Shown here piece by piece: positions 1 to 12,580 of a stretch of 64,000 bases of DNA (the stretch's first letter is position 1; each line of letters opens with the position of its first letter). The notes beneath the pieces were generated by a model. The model did no database searches and was not told where the DNA came from. It was given only the letters and a program-made list of their open reading frames with translations. Origin of the DNA: Platycnemis pennipes (lineage: Eukaryota; Arthropoda; Insecta; Odonata; Platycnemididae); assembly GCA_933228895.1 (NCBI GenBank), contig OW121857.1, forward strand, positions 72,969,672 to 73,033,671. Direction: 5' to 3'. The position numbers were made by a program, and so were the translations under genes.

Positions 1-1596
1 ACCACGTCCGTAGGGATGGGGGGAGAGATGGAAAAAAAGCATAATGAGAATAAAAGATGTGGCGCGCTCCGTGCATCGAAGGCGCGGCACCCACGCTGTA
101 CCTTGTCTCCGCTTTCCTCGACCCCATCCTCACCTGCCTACACCTTTGAGCACGTCTCCTTCTCATGGGCCCCACCCTCCATTCTAACGCCCACCGAGTC
201 AGGGGGCCCCGCTACTCCCACCTCCCTCCACCGGCCCCAAGAAACGGTCCCACCCTCTTCTCTTTCTCAGCCTCACCATCCCACGTGAGGACTCCGCTCG
301 GCCACATCTCTCCTTATCGGTCTTCCATTGAGGTGTACCCATAATGGTAAGGAGCATCCATTAGGACTGACCCTCATCTCTCGGGATGAACGCGGGCTTA
401 TCTCGCGTGCGTGATCTTGCTATGGTTTTTGCTCTCTCTATTTCCCTGGCTTTCGACTCGTCTGTCCCGAAGTCTTGTGTCTCTCTTACCCCTTCTCCGC
501 TAGCTCCCACCCATCTGAAAATTCTCCCTCGCTTCTCTCAGATGGTCGTTTCCCAGCGACGTCCCCGCTTCAAGCTCCGCGGCCAGGTATTGTGTTTCTT
601 CTCGGGACTTATCCCATTTCGCGCGCCTGCGAGAGCGTTATGTTAGTTTATGCGAGTGGGTTTCCCCATTCAATGAGGCCGGCGGAATCTATTTCACTTG
701 GTAATGTATATCGGCCTCCCCAGGAAAGAGTCGAGGGCGACTCGATGCAAGGACGGACAAAATTTCACGGCTCTTCGTCTACCTTCATTTTTTTCTCTTT
801 GCGCCGTTTGTTTATTCAATGAGCGCAGTCTCCTTCCTCTCTCCCTCTCTCTCTCTTTCCTTACCCCGAAGTGAGCTATTTCTGCGAATGATACGACGCG
901 GCACGCCTTTTCGTTCCGCGGAGAGAAATTTCTACCCGGTGGATGTCGCCAGAGAGATGTGATCTTGAGCCGGAGGAATCCATCTTCTTGTTAAACGGGG
1001 CGTCAGTCGTCGCTCGCGCGGCAAACGTTGCATTGCATTATTTTTTTCAGTTTCGAAGCATTGTTTGGGGACTGCGCACATTCCCTCTGTCCATCACACA
1101 GTCTTCTTAGTCGGTAAGATCAGCTAAGGACGCAATTTTGCTGCGTTGCCAGTGAAGTTTATGACACTCATTTTATTTTCCTTAGCATTTGACTACCTCA
1201 TTAAGGATATTCATCTTTGCCAACTTTTGTTTTCCTGATATTGTCAGGTTTCCAATTTTCCAGCTTTTATATTTCCATCTTCGCCCAGCTTTCCCAATGT
1301 GATCATTAGCTTATTTCGATGTGATAATTTTTGCCTCAGTCAGTGAGGAGAAATTTTGTTATCTTCGTAAAAAACCAAGTGGTAGAGGCTGAACCTTTCA
1401 GATGGGAGTGCAAATAAGAGGAAAAAGTAACAAATAAAGGTTGCGGAAATCATCTGCGCACTGATTCATTGTCACTGTTTTGCTATTTCTTGTTAATGCA
1501 AGTTCCTGTCGTACGGTTTGCCACCCACTGCCCAATATATTCCTTTTAATATAAGCTGCCTTGAATTAGAAATTAAAAGTGAGATTAATTAGAATT
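1..1596. other. non-genic spacer
   Basis: The first 900 bases are GC-rich and C/T-biased, with a CT run at 836-860. The rest is AT-rich. No gene was seen. Confidence 0.6.
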
Positions 1597-1745
1597 ACGG
1601 TACCACGCCGGCCTGGTAACCCCCTAAGGTAGTGGGTTCGAATCACGCCCATGGAATGAATGTTTTGTTCGTCTTAGGATTAAGATATTAGGTTCCATAT
1701 AGCGATATTACCAATGCCGTTGGATAATTTTATCTCAAGACTACT
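1597..1745 (+). mobile_element. tRNA-derived SINE-like copy
   Basis: An A-box-like GCCGGCCTGGTAACC and a B-box GTGGGTTCGAATCACG lie about 20 nt apart. An AT-rich tail with ATATAGCGATATTACC follows. The head resembles the copy at 36690-36850. Confidence 0.5.
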
Positions 1746-3088
1746 ACTACTAGAATTGCAGTATTTGCCATTGATAAAATTGTCGAGCTCATACACTAAC
1801 ACATAATGTTAGGCTTACGTGTCCCAGTTCATTACCAACCGGTGATATCAGGACTATTACTTTAAGGGCTATTTCACGACACCACCACCAAATCTGGACT
1901 AGGATTTTGTATACGTTATGAAATGCGGTCTTTAGATAACAGGACGATGGCTCTGGTGAACTAAACAGAGGTGGAGCACTCGTCTTTGCATCCGCAAGGT
2001 TGTTGCCGCAGATGAAGAGCATTCCCTCCGGCAGGGCAAAACTCCCTCGTCATCCGCCATTGAGTCTTCCATCGAAGAAACAAACACTGACCCACGCTCT
2101 CTTGCATACCTACAGATCCTTGACTCCCCTGGATACGTCTCCGGGAAGAAGAGGAGGGCTAGACCAAACAAAACGACTTCCTCCTCAAAGCACCGTCTTT
2201 CGCGCTCATCCGCCTGCATTCAACGTCATGCCATTATCGCTCCGGCTCTCCCTCTCTTCACTTGGAGGGGAAGGCTCAGCGATTCATCGCGAGGAAAAAT
2301 GTTTTTGCACGCCCTGGATGGCGAATAAAGGGCACTGAGCGCGGATTTAGCCGCCTCCGAAGAGCGCGGCTTGGTGGTATCCTCGGCACCACTGCCTTTT
2401 TTTCACCTGCGCCTCATAGAATCCTCTTTTCTAAACAACTTGGGCTCAATGGCACCGGGCGGGGGAGAGACTTTCCCCGCCCTTTGAGCGAATCCTCCCG
2501 TCTTTCGGCGACAGAGGCCCCCGGCCTGGCGCGGGTCCGATGGCCTCTTCGCCGCCGACGCCATGCTGTGGGGGCCCATTGTACGGCGGATTCTCTTCGT
2601 CTGCCGTCCGGCCGCGATCGGCGCTCTTGTCCCCGGCCGTCGCGCTTGCTGGAGCGTGCAAGTCCCCGCAGTGGGAGGTGCGGTGGCCCTGTTGGGGGTC
2701 CGTCCCTCCGACCCCTTGCCGTCCCTTTTCTCCCCCCACCCCGGCCCTTATTTTGGGCTTCCGAGACTGAAGCAGGGGATGAGCATTCAGTGAGCTATTT
2801 AGGAGGTGGAAGAGCGTACCATAATCTCCCTACCTCCTCCCTCTCCAAGATGAAAACTATGATGAGCTTGAGCGATGGGTCTCGCCTGGGGTAAGGCTGT
2901 GCTCTAAGCTCTCGCAGCCGAAATATATACTGCATCCAAAAAATTGCTAGGATTAAACTTCGAGCTCGGATTTAATGTATTACGCAGCATGACGTTATCA
3001 ATTAGGTCGCGATATTTTTTGTACTAAGTCAGAGAATCAGACATTACGTTGCAAAAAGATTAATAGGTTCTATACTCACCTTCATTAG
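1746..3088. other. non-genic spacer with a GC-rich island
   Basis: A GC-rich block at about 2330-2780 gives overlapping open frames on both strands, none recognisable. The flanks are AT-rich. Confidence 0.6.
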
Positions 3089-3420
3089 TCAACAATCCTT
3101 ACACTGGTTTGACGCAGCTCTCTGCGTGATTCTTCTATCAGCTAACTACTCCATATTTACGTAATTGTCTTTCACATATTTTCCACTTGCTCTATGTATC
3201 TCATACGAGGCCTTCTTTTGCCATTCCTCCCGTTCATTTGTCCTTCGACGATTGTCTCTTCATCAGGTCCTCATGTTATGGCCAATTGAACTATCTCATC
3301 TTCTTCTTATGGTTTTAATAAGACTCCTCTTTATGTTGCATGAATATAGGCTGACGACATTGAATGTAGCGTTTGTGGATACCCGATTTCGTTTCCTTTT
3401 CGGAACTGCGTTTCGTGGGT
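3089..3420 (-). pseudogene. broken 3' end of a non-LTR retrotransposon ORF (copy 1)
   Basis: Read on the minus strand, the segment encodes SLIKTIRRR, then EIVQLAIT, TIVEGQMNGRNGK, RRPRMRYIEQVE, VKDNYV, LADRR and RAASNQCKDC followed by TGA. This is the segment C-terminal to the reverse transcriptase that many insect non-LTR elements carry (RRR..IGH.LRH...IVEG...GK.GRPR..YI.Q...DV...Y..MKRLADRR pattern). At least two frameshifts and several in-frame stops separate the pieces, so it is dead. It belongs to the same family as the minus-strand fragments near 23.6 and 50.1 kb. The element is 5'-truncated: no polymerase-core motifs were seen upstream. Confidence 0.75.
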
Positions 3421-6348
3421 GAGAGTGATATTTCTTCGTTGAAGCTTCGGGAAACTTCGGTGTATGTGATTACTGAAATCAGGTGTACACGCTTTCATTC
3501 CCCATCATGAGTTTTGTGATTGTAAAACTATATGTCCCATAAGTTTTGCATTCATTACATAAATTGTCACGCTGTCTGAGAATGATGAGAAATAGTCACT
3601 CCTAGTCACTCACAAGAGTCAATCGCTATTCATTTGAAAATTGCCAGTTTAGCACAAGTATCGAGCTCATCAAGGGCTTTAAAATCTGAATATAATTGAT
3701 GTCGCAATGTGTGACACCATTATTTATCAAACGTTTTGAAGAAATTTCTCCGATAGAAATCAGCATACCTGAATACGCGAATCGCGGGAAGTTAGACTTC
3801 CGTGTCGCTCGAATTCGGGACGGGTCGAGTCGAAATTAAATCCACGTGGAGATGACGGTCGAGAGCCGTGGACTGACGTCGCAATCGGACCAAGGCTTTC
3901 CTACTGTATCGACTTCGGGCGATCTTATATAAGTACATTCGTCCCCCCTTTCCCCCAGTGGACCGGAAATGGAGATCCCTTTAGCGGTGCCCTATGCCTC
4001 CACTGCGGGAGGCAGAGGCCGAAAGTGGGAAGGGGTGGGAATGTTATCTTTTTTTCTAATGAGATGAGGAAAGGTGGATGCTTGGATATGGGAGGAGAGG
4101 AAAATCCCCTTTCGAATCCTCGCTCCCAACTGAGATACCTCCTCCTTTGGGTGAACTCAACGTGCGTTTAGTCTTTCCACTAAGGGGGGCCGCCGCAGGG
4201 TATCCCGCCGTGATAGCCTGGTTACCCGCGGCGCTTTCCGATTCAAAGCCGATTGACGTGGATGCTGGAGTGAGCGGACAAGGGGCGTGCGGTACCGCGG
4301 GAGCCGACGCAAAGAAAAGAGCATCGGGGTTAATTCAACTCGGGCGGGAAAAGTCCGCGGGTGCAGAGCGGCGTTTGCCGGATTTCTATGCAAGTCGCAG
4401 ATTCCTTTCTGTGCTTATTATTCCGGCCAACATGGTCCACCCCAGGGTTCCACGGCACGATCAAAACAACTGGCTTTTTTCTCGCCGCCGTTTTCCGAAG
4501 GGGGCTTTCGTAACCCCAGAGAGGCGTGGTCTTACATTCCTGTTTTTCCTGGGGGTCGTGCTCTTGCGTAATCTTTTTAGCAGCCCAACTGAGCACTTAT
4601 CGGCAATATCAGTTATCCTTATTGTATAATTTCTTTTTATAGGCCTAGTTCCCACGTGTGGTGAGCATTTTTTGCCTCAGATGATGATATATGGTTCCAT
4701 TTTGATCGGAGTATCTTTGGCAAAACCATCAAAATAATCAACGTTGGCGATTATCTAAGAAGTCATGCGTGTCATAAATTATTGCTGGTATTCTATGGAA
4801 TGGAAATTGCCAAGATGACTACAATATTGTTGAATTTTAAAATCTAATGAGTTTTTGCGTTTACGAGGTGAGCTTTATCATTTCCTATGAAACAAATCGG
4901 GTTGAGTGATGATTGTTCTGGAAACTTGAGTAAAACTTGAGATTGAGTAATTACTAATTGTATAACAACATGATGAATCATCATGGATATTTATAGCATA
5001 GAACGATGAAATCTAAAAGTTCATCAACAAGAGAGTGGAATGAAAGTCTATTCCAACGTAGTTTTCCTGATATTTAGGGTAATTATAAGCCAAATCGGAA
5101 ATATGATGTATTTGTCAATTTCACATCGTTTAGTAGGTACGCATATCCTCAATATATTCATATTATGTTTCCTTCCGTCTAAGCATATATATTCAAAACG
5201 ATACCAATCACCTGCTGCCATCGCTGATTCATATCAATGGAGGAAACTAAATAACAGTAGGTGTCACTTGTAATCTGATGGGCAGTAGCTTCATTGAACA
5301 CTCATAGCTTCTACTACCGCATCAGAGCCACTGCATGTATAATCCGCTCCTTTACGCGTGCATGTATTAAAGTTGAAAAAAGGTTGTTTATCCGGCCCGC
5401 CAGATTAACCCCATAATCCCCCGGGACACATGTTTCCCGCGGAATTTCGAAACCCTCAATATTGTCGTGAGGGCCTCTCGCTCCTATTGTTGCCACGGGT
5501 GAAGCGGCGAGATCTGTATATATATTGGGGCAAGTGAGGCCAGCCCGGAGAGCCTTGAAATAACAAGCGCCTTGCGCCGCTGCACTCGCCTAGGGTGCTA
5601 TGGGAAGGGAAAAACAAGCGCCCAAGGCGAGATGCGGCACTGCAAGAGGACGGAGCAGTGTTGAGCGGGCGCCCTTCATTCTCCTCGTTTGCTTTTTTAG
5701 GCCAAACTGTTGGGGAGCTCGATTGACCCCGCACCTACACGAGTGGGCAACGACAAAAATATCAACAGCGTCAACAACAACAGCGACGGCTCCACCCTCG
5801 GCGTAATTTCTCTACCGTGCGTGGTATTCATTCCTTTCGATTTCTGTCCGTCGGTCCGTCCTTCTTGTCCCGTTCATTGACGCGTGACTCGAAAGAGAGT
5901 CGCTGCTTTTCCGCATGCTGGAGTTTTTCTGCGTGCGTGCGTGTTACGTTTGCCATTGACTTCGCCCCCCACCCAACACGCACCAAAAAGGATCCACGAA
6001 TGAATTTACGCTTGCACAAAAAGGAGACCTCTTGACCCCACTCGGGCACAGCCCCGAAGTGAGACTACTCCCTCCCTCTCTCCTCTGTCTGACCCCCACA
6101 GTGTTATGATTGAGATGGGGTGATGGAGAGCGAGGTGACGGAGGTGGTGGGGCAGACAGTTCGTCCAGTTTTGCCTCATTGTCCCGGAAGCGCGGACGGG
6201 ACTGTTTTGGCGAAGCGGAGGATCCTGTGTGGAGAAGGATTTGAATGCGTGTAGGAAAGGAGGGGTGGATGGAGAGGTTATAGGAATAAGGGCTGAAGGG
6301 TGGGTAAGGGGGTAGAGAATGGTTCAGGGGGGTAAGCGGAAGCTACCA
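3421..6348. other. non-genic spacer
   Basis: It contains a palindrome-rich patch (3770-3930, with TCCACGTGGA), a GC-rich block at 4070-4560 and AT-rich flanks. It becomes purine-rich after 6100. Confidence 0.6.
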
Positions 6349-6374
6349 GGGTGCTCTTGGGGGTTCGGGGTGGG
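6349..6374 (+). other. G-quadruplex motif
   Basis: Four G-runs of three or more with loops of 7, 3 and 1 nt lie in a strongly purine-rich block (about 6100-6660). Confidence 0.5.
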
Positions 6375-8626
6375 TTGATACGAGGTTTCAGGGAGGGTGA
6401 GCAAAAAATATATATATACGTGCAAAGAGCGCCCGTCACTCAAACTTCTGCATAACATTTCCGAGTATGAAAGGGGAGGGCGAGAGAAAGAGGGCATAAC
6501 ACGAGTGTGAAGGAGGAAGTGACAAGAGTTTCGTCACATCACACCCATGGCGTGCATTTCTGCGAGGAGGAGAGGCGGTGGGGGTGGCGGGTGTTGGGGC
6601 GGCCCGAGGATTGATAGGAGGAGGGTTCGGTTTATTTGAAAGGGAGAGGGTAGGGGTGATACCGCTAACGGTTAGATCTATGGGAAATTTGATAGGGTAG
6701 GGAAGATATGGGGAGTTAAAAATGAGCTTTTTCTCTTTATCAGACCTATGAAATATTTTTTAAGCATTTTTATTCTTTAATTTTGAGTGTGAATATGTTG
6801 AAGAGGCAAAATAACAATTTCATTATTAAACGTATTTCATCATTACCATAAAGAAATTTCAACTTCACGAAATATGCATACAAAAATAACTATTGTACTA
6901 CAGTACAGTGAAACTCCCTCCACCGCTTGTATTCAATTTTACTTCTTGGAATGTTCCAATTTGGTATTTCCTTTATCAATTATTCCAATGTTGTTTGTTT
7001 CTTTGTGTTTCACTTAAGTTTATTCATTTACGAACACTGACTTGAAAAGAATCGACTTTAAGCGTTCAGCTCACGAAAAAACAAAGCATTACTGATTGAG
7101 TTAATGGTTTTTTCATTAACTCTTAAGATTCCTCTTACTCTTTACTCTTCCTGCCTTAACGCGCTAGAAATTTTTTGACGTGAAAAATCTTGTAAATTGC
7201 AATCAACTAAAAGGCATTAATTTCTTTTAGATTTTCCCGTATTAGAAAAAGTTGTCAGGAGAGTATCTTTTTAATAGAATTCATTCTCGTGGATCTTAAA
7301 CAGAAGAAATACATCATCTACATATTCTAGTTCGGGAACATTGGGAAGTTTTGACTGGAGCGGCCAGTTTGTTCGATCAAACAAGATATGTAAGAGAGAA
7401 TGATATGGAAAGGATATCGTAGGGGTTCGCATCGGTGGAGGAAAGGGGGATCCTCCGCCGCGAACGTGTTCCATTATTATTTTTAAAGGTGGTTGCATTT
7501 TTCCCCCGACGCGTTGCGTGGTGTGGTGGTGAGGGCCTTTGAAGAGCGTGCTGGGGCGATGGTGGTTGTTGTGTGTCAGGGGACGGGAGAGAGGAAGAGG
7601 AACCAGCGCGAGAGAGACTGTACCACCACCAGCCACCCTGCCGTTTTTGATGGTCTCTCAGTGGCAGCAGATGCCACTCCGGCATTGTCAGTCTTCCCTC
7701 CTCCTCCATTGTATAGCTAATGGCAGTGAGGCGTAAGAGGTGGATGGTATGGGGGAGAAGAGAAAGGAGGGAGGGTTGGATCAGGGGGGAGGGAGAAGCA
7801 GAGAAAGCTTTTAAGACTGGGTGGGCGAAGGGCGAATAGAGATGGGGGCCCAGGATGGTACATTGGGGTACCCCATGGAACCAGCAAAACGTTCGACCAG
7901 GGGCGTTTGGTACCAGTTGTGCCCCTAGGAAGGAAAAAAAGAGTCATGTTTGATGAAGGCAGGAGGCAAGCGGGGGTGGGAATGAGGGGATTGGAGCCGG
8001 GATGGGGAAATGAACGGGAGGGAAGGAGGTTTTTATACCAGGAGCGCGCAGGAGGGTGATAGCGAGGATTTCCGTATTCATGATCCCAGACGCGATGGCC
8101 TCCGTGAAGGGGGACTTCCTATATTACGTCCAGCTGGTTTTTATTTGGCCCTGTGTTTTCATGGACGTGATTTTCGGGGGTGTAAGTAAGGCGGGGTCCA
8201 ATATTAAGGGGTTGCTATCGGGAGGTTAAAGCGAGGGTGAACCCGTTCAGGATGGAGGCGGAGTGAAAAGAGTCGCAGTTGGGGTGTAAATGAATGCATG
8301 TTAATTCAAAATTCGGCATTCAGTCTAAGCCGTGGGCGCACCCAGCCCTTCCCTTGTAATGCAAACAGATCCAACTAAGCTTCGTCCTCATCTTTGTGAC
8401 GTGACGCAGATTGATGGCTCATTTAATCGAAGTGAATTGTCGTAGTGTTCCTTGCTTCCTCCTCCTGCCCCGGATAATTTTACTAAGACATATTCATCTT
8501 CGGAAAATTTTCATGTCAACTCGGGAATAGCTTTATCTAAGTAAAGAATTATGCCGTGAAAATTACATTTAAAAAGTTCATGCAGTCAGCCAGGTGTAAT
8601 AATGCGATGGCTGTAATTCTCTATCG
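6375..8626. other. non-genic spacer, purine-rich then AT-rich
   Basis: G/A-biased segments at 6450-6720 and 7430-8030 flank an AT-rich segment. No gene or repeat family was recognised. Confidence 0.6.
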
Positions 8627-8669
8627 GCGATCTACTTAATAGGATACTAAATCCTATTAAGTAGATCGC
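8627..8669. repeat. perfect 18-bp hairpin
   Basis: The arms GCGATCTACTTAATAGGA and TCCTATTAAGTAGATCGC are exact reverse complements separated by a 7-nt loop. No T-rich tract or gene end lies beside it. Confidence 0.85.
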
Positions 8670-11600
8670 AAAATTAAATGCGAATTAGGTTATACAGTTT
8701 TTATAGGTTATGGGTCAATCACAACTGTGCAATTAAATCTTTGAAATGCATATGATGATTACAAAATTGTAACTCGATAGTATGGAGTAAAGATTAGTTT
8801 AAACTTAAATGCTAATATCATGTACCTGGAATTAAATCGGGAAGGACGGAAAAGGAGGAGCGTCCTTCTACTCGTGTTAACTAGGACACTGTGAAATATG
8901 TCCTTTATGTTTGAAAACGTTAGGCACATCGGAAACGCTATTGATAAAGCGTCATTCTGTTATGAACATTAAAACTTTTCGAACACTCCAATTCTAAGGA
9001 TTCATCAGGTTATCTACAAATCTAGCTCCTTTTTATGATACAGAATTTCATGAGGAATATAAGCAAATGTTTGTGGGGAATTGTGGGAATTGTTGGAATT
9101 ATATTCTATGTACAAACTATTTTCTTATATCTTACAATTAGTGATTCACTCGAGCCGGACCTTATTTATTTTAATGAGACTCTTGCGGAAGAGCGCTCTT
9201 TCGGGATGGTCACAATTCACTCGCTGATCCATCCAGGATTCTTGAGGGAGCCGCTCGGATGTTTTCTAAAGATTTGAGGACCGGAGAGGAGCGTAAAAAA
9301 TGGAAGCGGAGAGTCGCAGACGGTGGATGAGCGGCGGGAGACAGAGAGGGAATGAGTGAGAGATGCGAATCCGTGAACGATGCGGGCCTGCTGCTTCTGG
9401 AAACCACTCCCTCCCTGCCCTCGCAACGACGTCCGCCCGTGCCTCCTCTCCCCTTCTCGATCGTGACGGACGATTAGAACAGATTTATGGGAAGGGTTTA
9501 CTCTGCTGGACGCCCGATTGTCACTCTCCGATGCAGAGCGGTCAAGGCAGGATGGGATTTGGTTCCGAGTGGCGGAGCGCCGAATCTCCCCCGCCCTTTC
9601 CTTCTCTCTACCATTCTGTCCTTCTCTGTAACTATCTGTCTTTCTCTTTCTCTCTCCCTACCTCCCACACGATCCTCCCTGGGAGCACAACTCCCTCCAA
9701 AAGATATGCCAAACCTACAAATGGGAGGACGTCTGCGTTGTGGGGAAGGAACGGAGAAAGGGGTGATTAAAGATTGTGTTTTGGTGGGAAGGTCGATTTG
9801 ATATTGCAATTCCTCTCACTGATGGACCGTCTTTATTTCGCTCAGTTATACTTCGTTCACGAATATTGACTTTTACGCGGCCAATTTGTTTAATATTCCT
9901 CTTTTGTGGTCATGAAACCGACCCGCGGGAAAGTTCTACATTCAGGGAGTAGGTAGTAAAATTAATTATTGTCATTCATAAATATTTACCTGATAATTTC
10001 GGGTTAAGATTCCAACAAAAGTTTCATTTCTATTTTTCTTTGATGAAATTAGTTTCATCTTCCTTTCTGTCTGTATTGAATAAAGCTCTCTTAGCTTGAA
10101 TTGATAGCACTAAAGGTGTGTTTTGAGAAACCGACTGTAACCGAATCGGAGTATAAGCAGAGTAAACTTAAATTATAGAAAAAATCTCCGACATCCAAGT
10201 AACCAGCCGTCTGATGAAGAAGGCAATGCATATAATGCGTCTTTACTTTTTTATTTCTATTTCCTTTCTTTTCTGATTGGCTACCATGTTTATTATTTAA
10301 TCACTTGATTTCGGTATTTTTTATACAACTAAAGTAGCTCCCCCATCCTATGTGCCTGACGTCAGTCCGTAGTCATACATAAGGTATCCCAACTTGAATG
10401 CTCTCTATAGTTTCTCATACCATATGTTTTGAACGCAATCTCATATCCTTCCAACATTGTGTTTTCTTCGTTTTTTCTCTCCCTTTAGGAAATAAGTGAT
10501 CCGTCATCTCCCAGCACCCAACTCCTGCTAGTTCTAGCCATAACAAAATTAAGGCGTTTACCGTTTCGACGTAAATCGATTTAATGCCTCTCCTAAAAAG
10601 TTTGATCAACTTTTTCCGCATTATGTAGGCGTAAAAAATAAAATAGTGATGAAAACAGCTAATTATTTTACTAAAATAGGCTATCAAAACTTAAATAATT
10701 ATGGAATCGTTTTGAATATTTCTTTTTTCACATGCAAACGTGTAAAGCGCTCGATCTTGATGCATTTTTCTCAGTACAAGTATGCTAAAATTAGTTTGCG
10801 TTTTTATGTGTTGAATGCTATGAGCAAAGTAATCGATGGTGAAAAACGTTGAATTTTCATTGTGATAATAACAAGGCATCCATGTGTTCTGAGTCTTAAG
10901 AATTTAATACACACAGCGAGTTCAACCGGTACCTAAGCGATTGATGTCGAATTCAAATTTTGTTCCATTACAGTCAATATAAAACTTGTCGGTCACAGTA
11001 ATATGAGCCTTGAAAAAACCCAGCTGGTCACATAGTGTGTATATAGAGAAAAACCCGTAAAAATACCGTAATCATTTTCCCAGGAAATTGTTAGGGTTGA
11101 GGTTAACGTATTTTTATTTTAGATTTCCATTGATGTTGCTTGACGGGCTTTGAAGGGCTTCAGCTATGGCTGTGCGAGGTGGAATCTTCATCTTCCGTTT
11201 TCAGAAACACTTATTGGTTTCCACCATCCCCACAATCTCGTTCACGGGTATTCCCTTCTCTCGATAAAATTCTCCCTCGGGTGAACGCTTACTTTGTTTC
11301 GCTGCAATGTGCAAAAATAGGCGCTATCGAACGGGTCGTTCGTTATATTCCCATCTCCATGCCGCGTTGTGTTTTATTTTCAAGTTTATCGCTTCTTTTT
11401 TAACTCCAGACGGACCAGATTAACACATGCCAGGGTTTTTTTCGCCCACGAATGTTTTCGTAGATGGGGGCAGAGGGAGGCGTTAGGAGGGGAGCGGAGG
11501 AGGAAGGGGTTATAAAAGCATCCAAGAATTTAAGACTCTCTCACCCTGCCCTTCTTGCCCCTTCTGCCCTTCCGCGCCCTTTAAAAAACAGCAACCGAAC

Positions 11601-12290
11601 TCTTTATTTACTCAGTGCCATTTCCTCAAACCGCAACACTTCCTTTAACCCTCACTTTCATGTTATGGCTTTCTCCCCTAGCTTTTCACTCATCCGCTTC
11701 CCTTCACCTCCTGTTCCAGACCTCCTTCCACTTTTTTTGTCCCTTCCCCCCTTGAAGCACAACCACCAAACAGTTCTCTATAGCATCTACGAAACGAGAA
11801 AGTTACATACTACAAGATAATGAATTATCCTTTTCGCGAATTGTCCGAATTCCAAGCTCTCTAGTGAGGTTACGCATGTAGTTTGCACGTTTACGGATAC
11901 CCCCACGAAGTCCAGGAAAATGTGTCAAGTGTTGGCTTAAAAGCCACTCTGTCGTGAGCTGGATGAGAACAAGAGTCAGGAAATCGTGAAGTTTCCCAAT
12001 AAGGGTATTGGAGGGATGGTTATAAGGCTATCTCCTCAGAATCATTCCCAAAAATAGAATGTTGAACGGTTAATACATCTGTGCTGAATAGGATCATGGC
12101 TCATTAAGGACTTGTAGCGATTAGTAATTTTCAATGCACAATTTTACGGATCACCCATTCCACTGCTTATCTATAAAACCCGTGCAAACTCTTAAAAAAT
12201 CAATTAGAGCTTACATTATTATAAGTGCATTTTCCTTTAAGAGCAGACCGAGCAGATTGATATTTCATGTATTATTTACAATATGAAAAT
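8670..12290. other. non-genic spacer
   Basis: It is mostly AT-rich, with a mixed block at 9240-9720. A full CRE palindrome CTGACGTCAG sits at 10356-10365. Nothing else was seen. Confidence 0.6.
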
Positions 12291-12354
12291 GTGTGGCAGG
12301 GGGTGAACTCACCTTTATGGTGGCTTGCAGGGTATTATACAGATGTAGATGTGT
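12291..12354 (+). mobile_element. LINE tail repeat, copy A, with 5' inversion
   Basis: Bases 12312-12354 match the forward tail (CCTTTATGGTGGCTTGCAG, GGTATTAT, AGATGTAGATGTG). The preceding 21 bases, 12291-12311, are the reverse complement of the part that should sit immediately upstream, compared with copy E. A 5' inversion is the product expected from twin priming during LINE insertion. Confidence 0.7.
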
Positions 12355-12511
12355 GGATAATCAAATTGTCTGTCAGCCAATTAGCGATATGATATTTGCC
12401 CAGCGGAAACTGATGTGTGATCGCTACCTTCGCTCATTTTGCCGCAGCAATCGTTTCCTGTGGCTGATTTTTTGGGGACGTAAAATAGTTTTGGATTAAA
12501 TAAGAGAGAGG

Positions 12512-12580
12512 ATGCGGAAAGCATTGCCTCATGGTGGGGTCTGGGGTTCGATCCCTAGACCCAGTGAATCGCCTCGTTGC
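12512..12580 (+). repeat. possible tRNA-like repeat head
   Basis: GGGGTTCGATCCCTAGACCC is a good B-box-like sequence. An A box is not convincing, and a C-rich block follows instead of a known tail. Confidence 0.25.

Noticed and set aside
2262..2894. 210-codon open frame (+)
   Set aside because: It lies in a GC-rich block where stops are rare, and overlapping frames of similar quality exist on both strands. No domain, splice signals or family motif were seen.
3924..3932. TATATAAG as a core promoter
   Set aside because: No initiator or downstream element at suitable spacing, and no gene follows.
4078..4629. 183-codon open frame (+)
   Set aside because: Open because of GC-rich composition. 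It has no recognisable domain, and its C-terminal hydrophobic stretch looks incidental.
10356..10365. full CRE palindrome CTGACGTCAG
   Set aside because: A single 10-bp word without partner sites is expected by chance in 64 kb.
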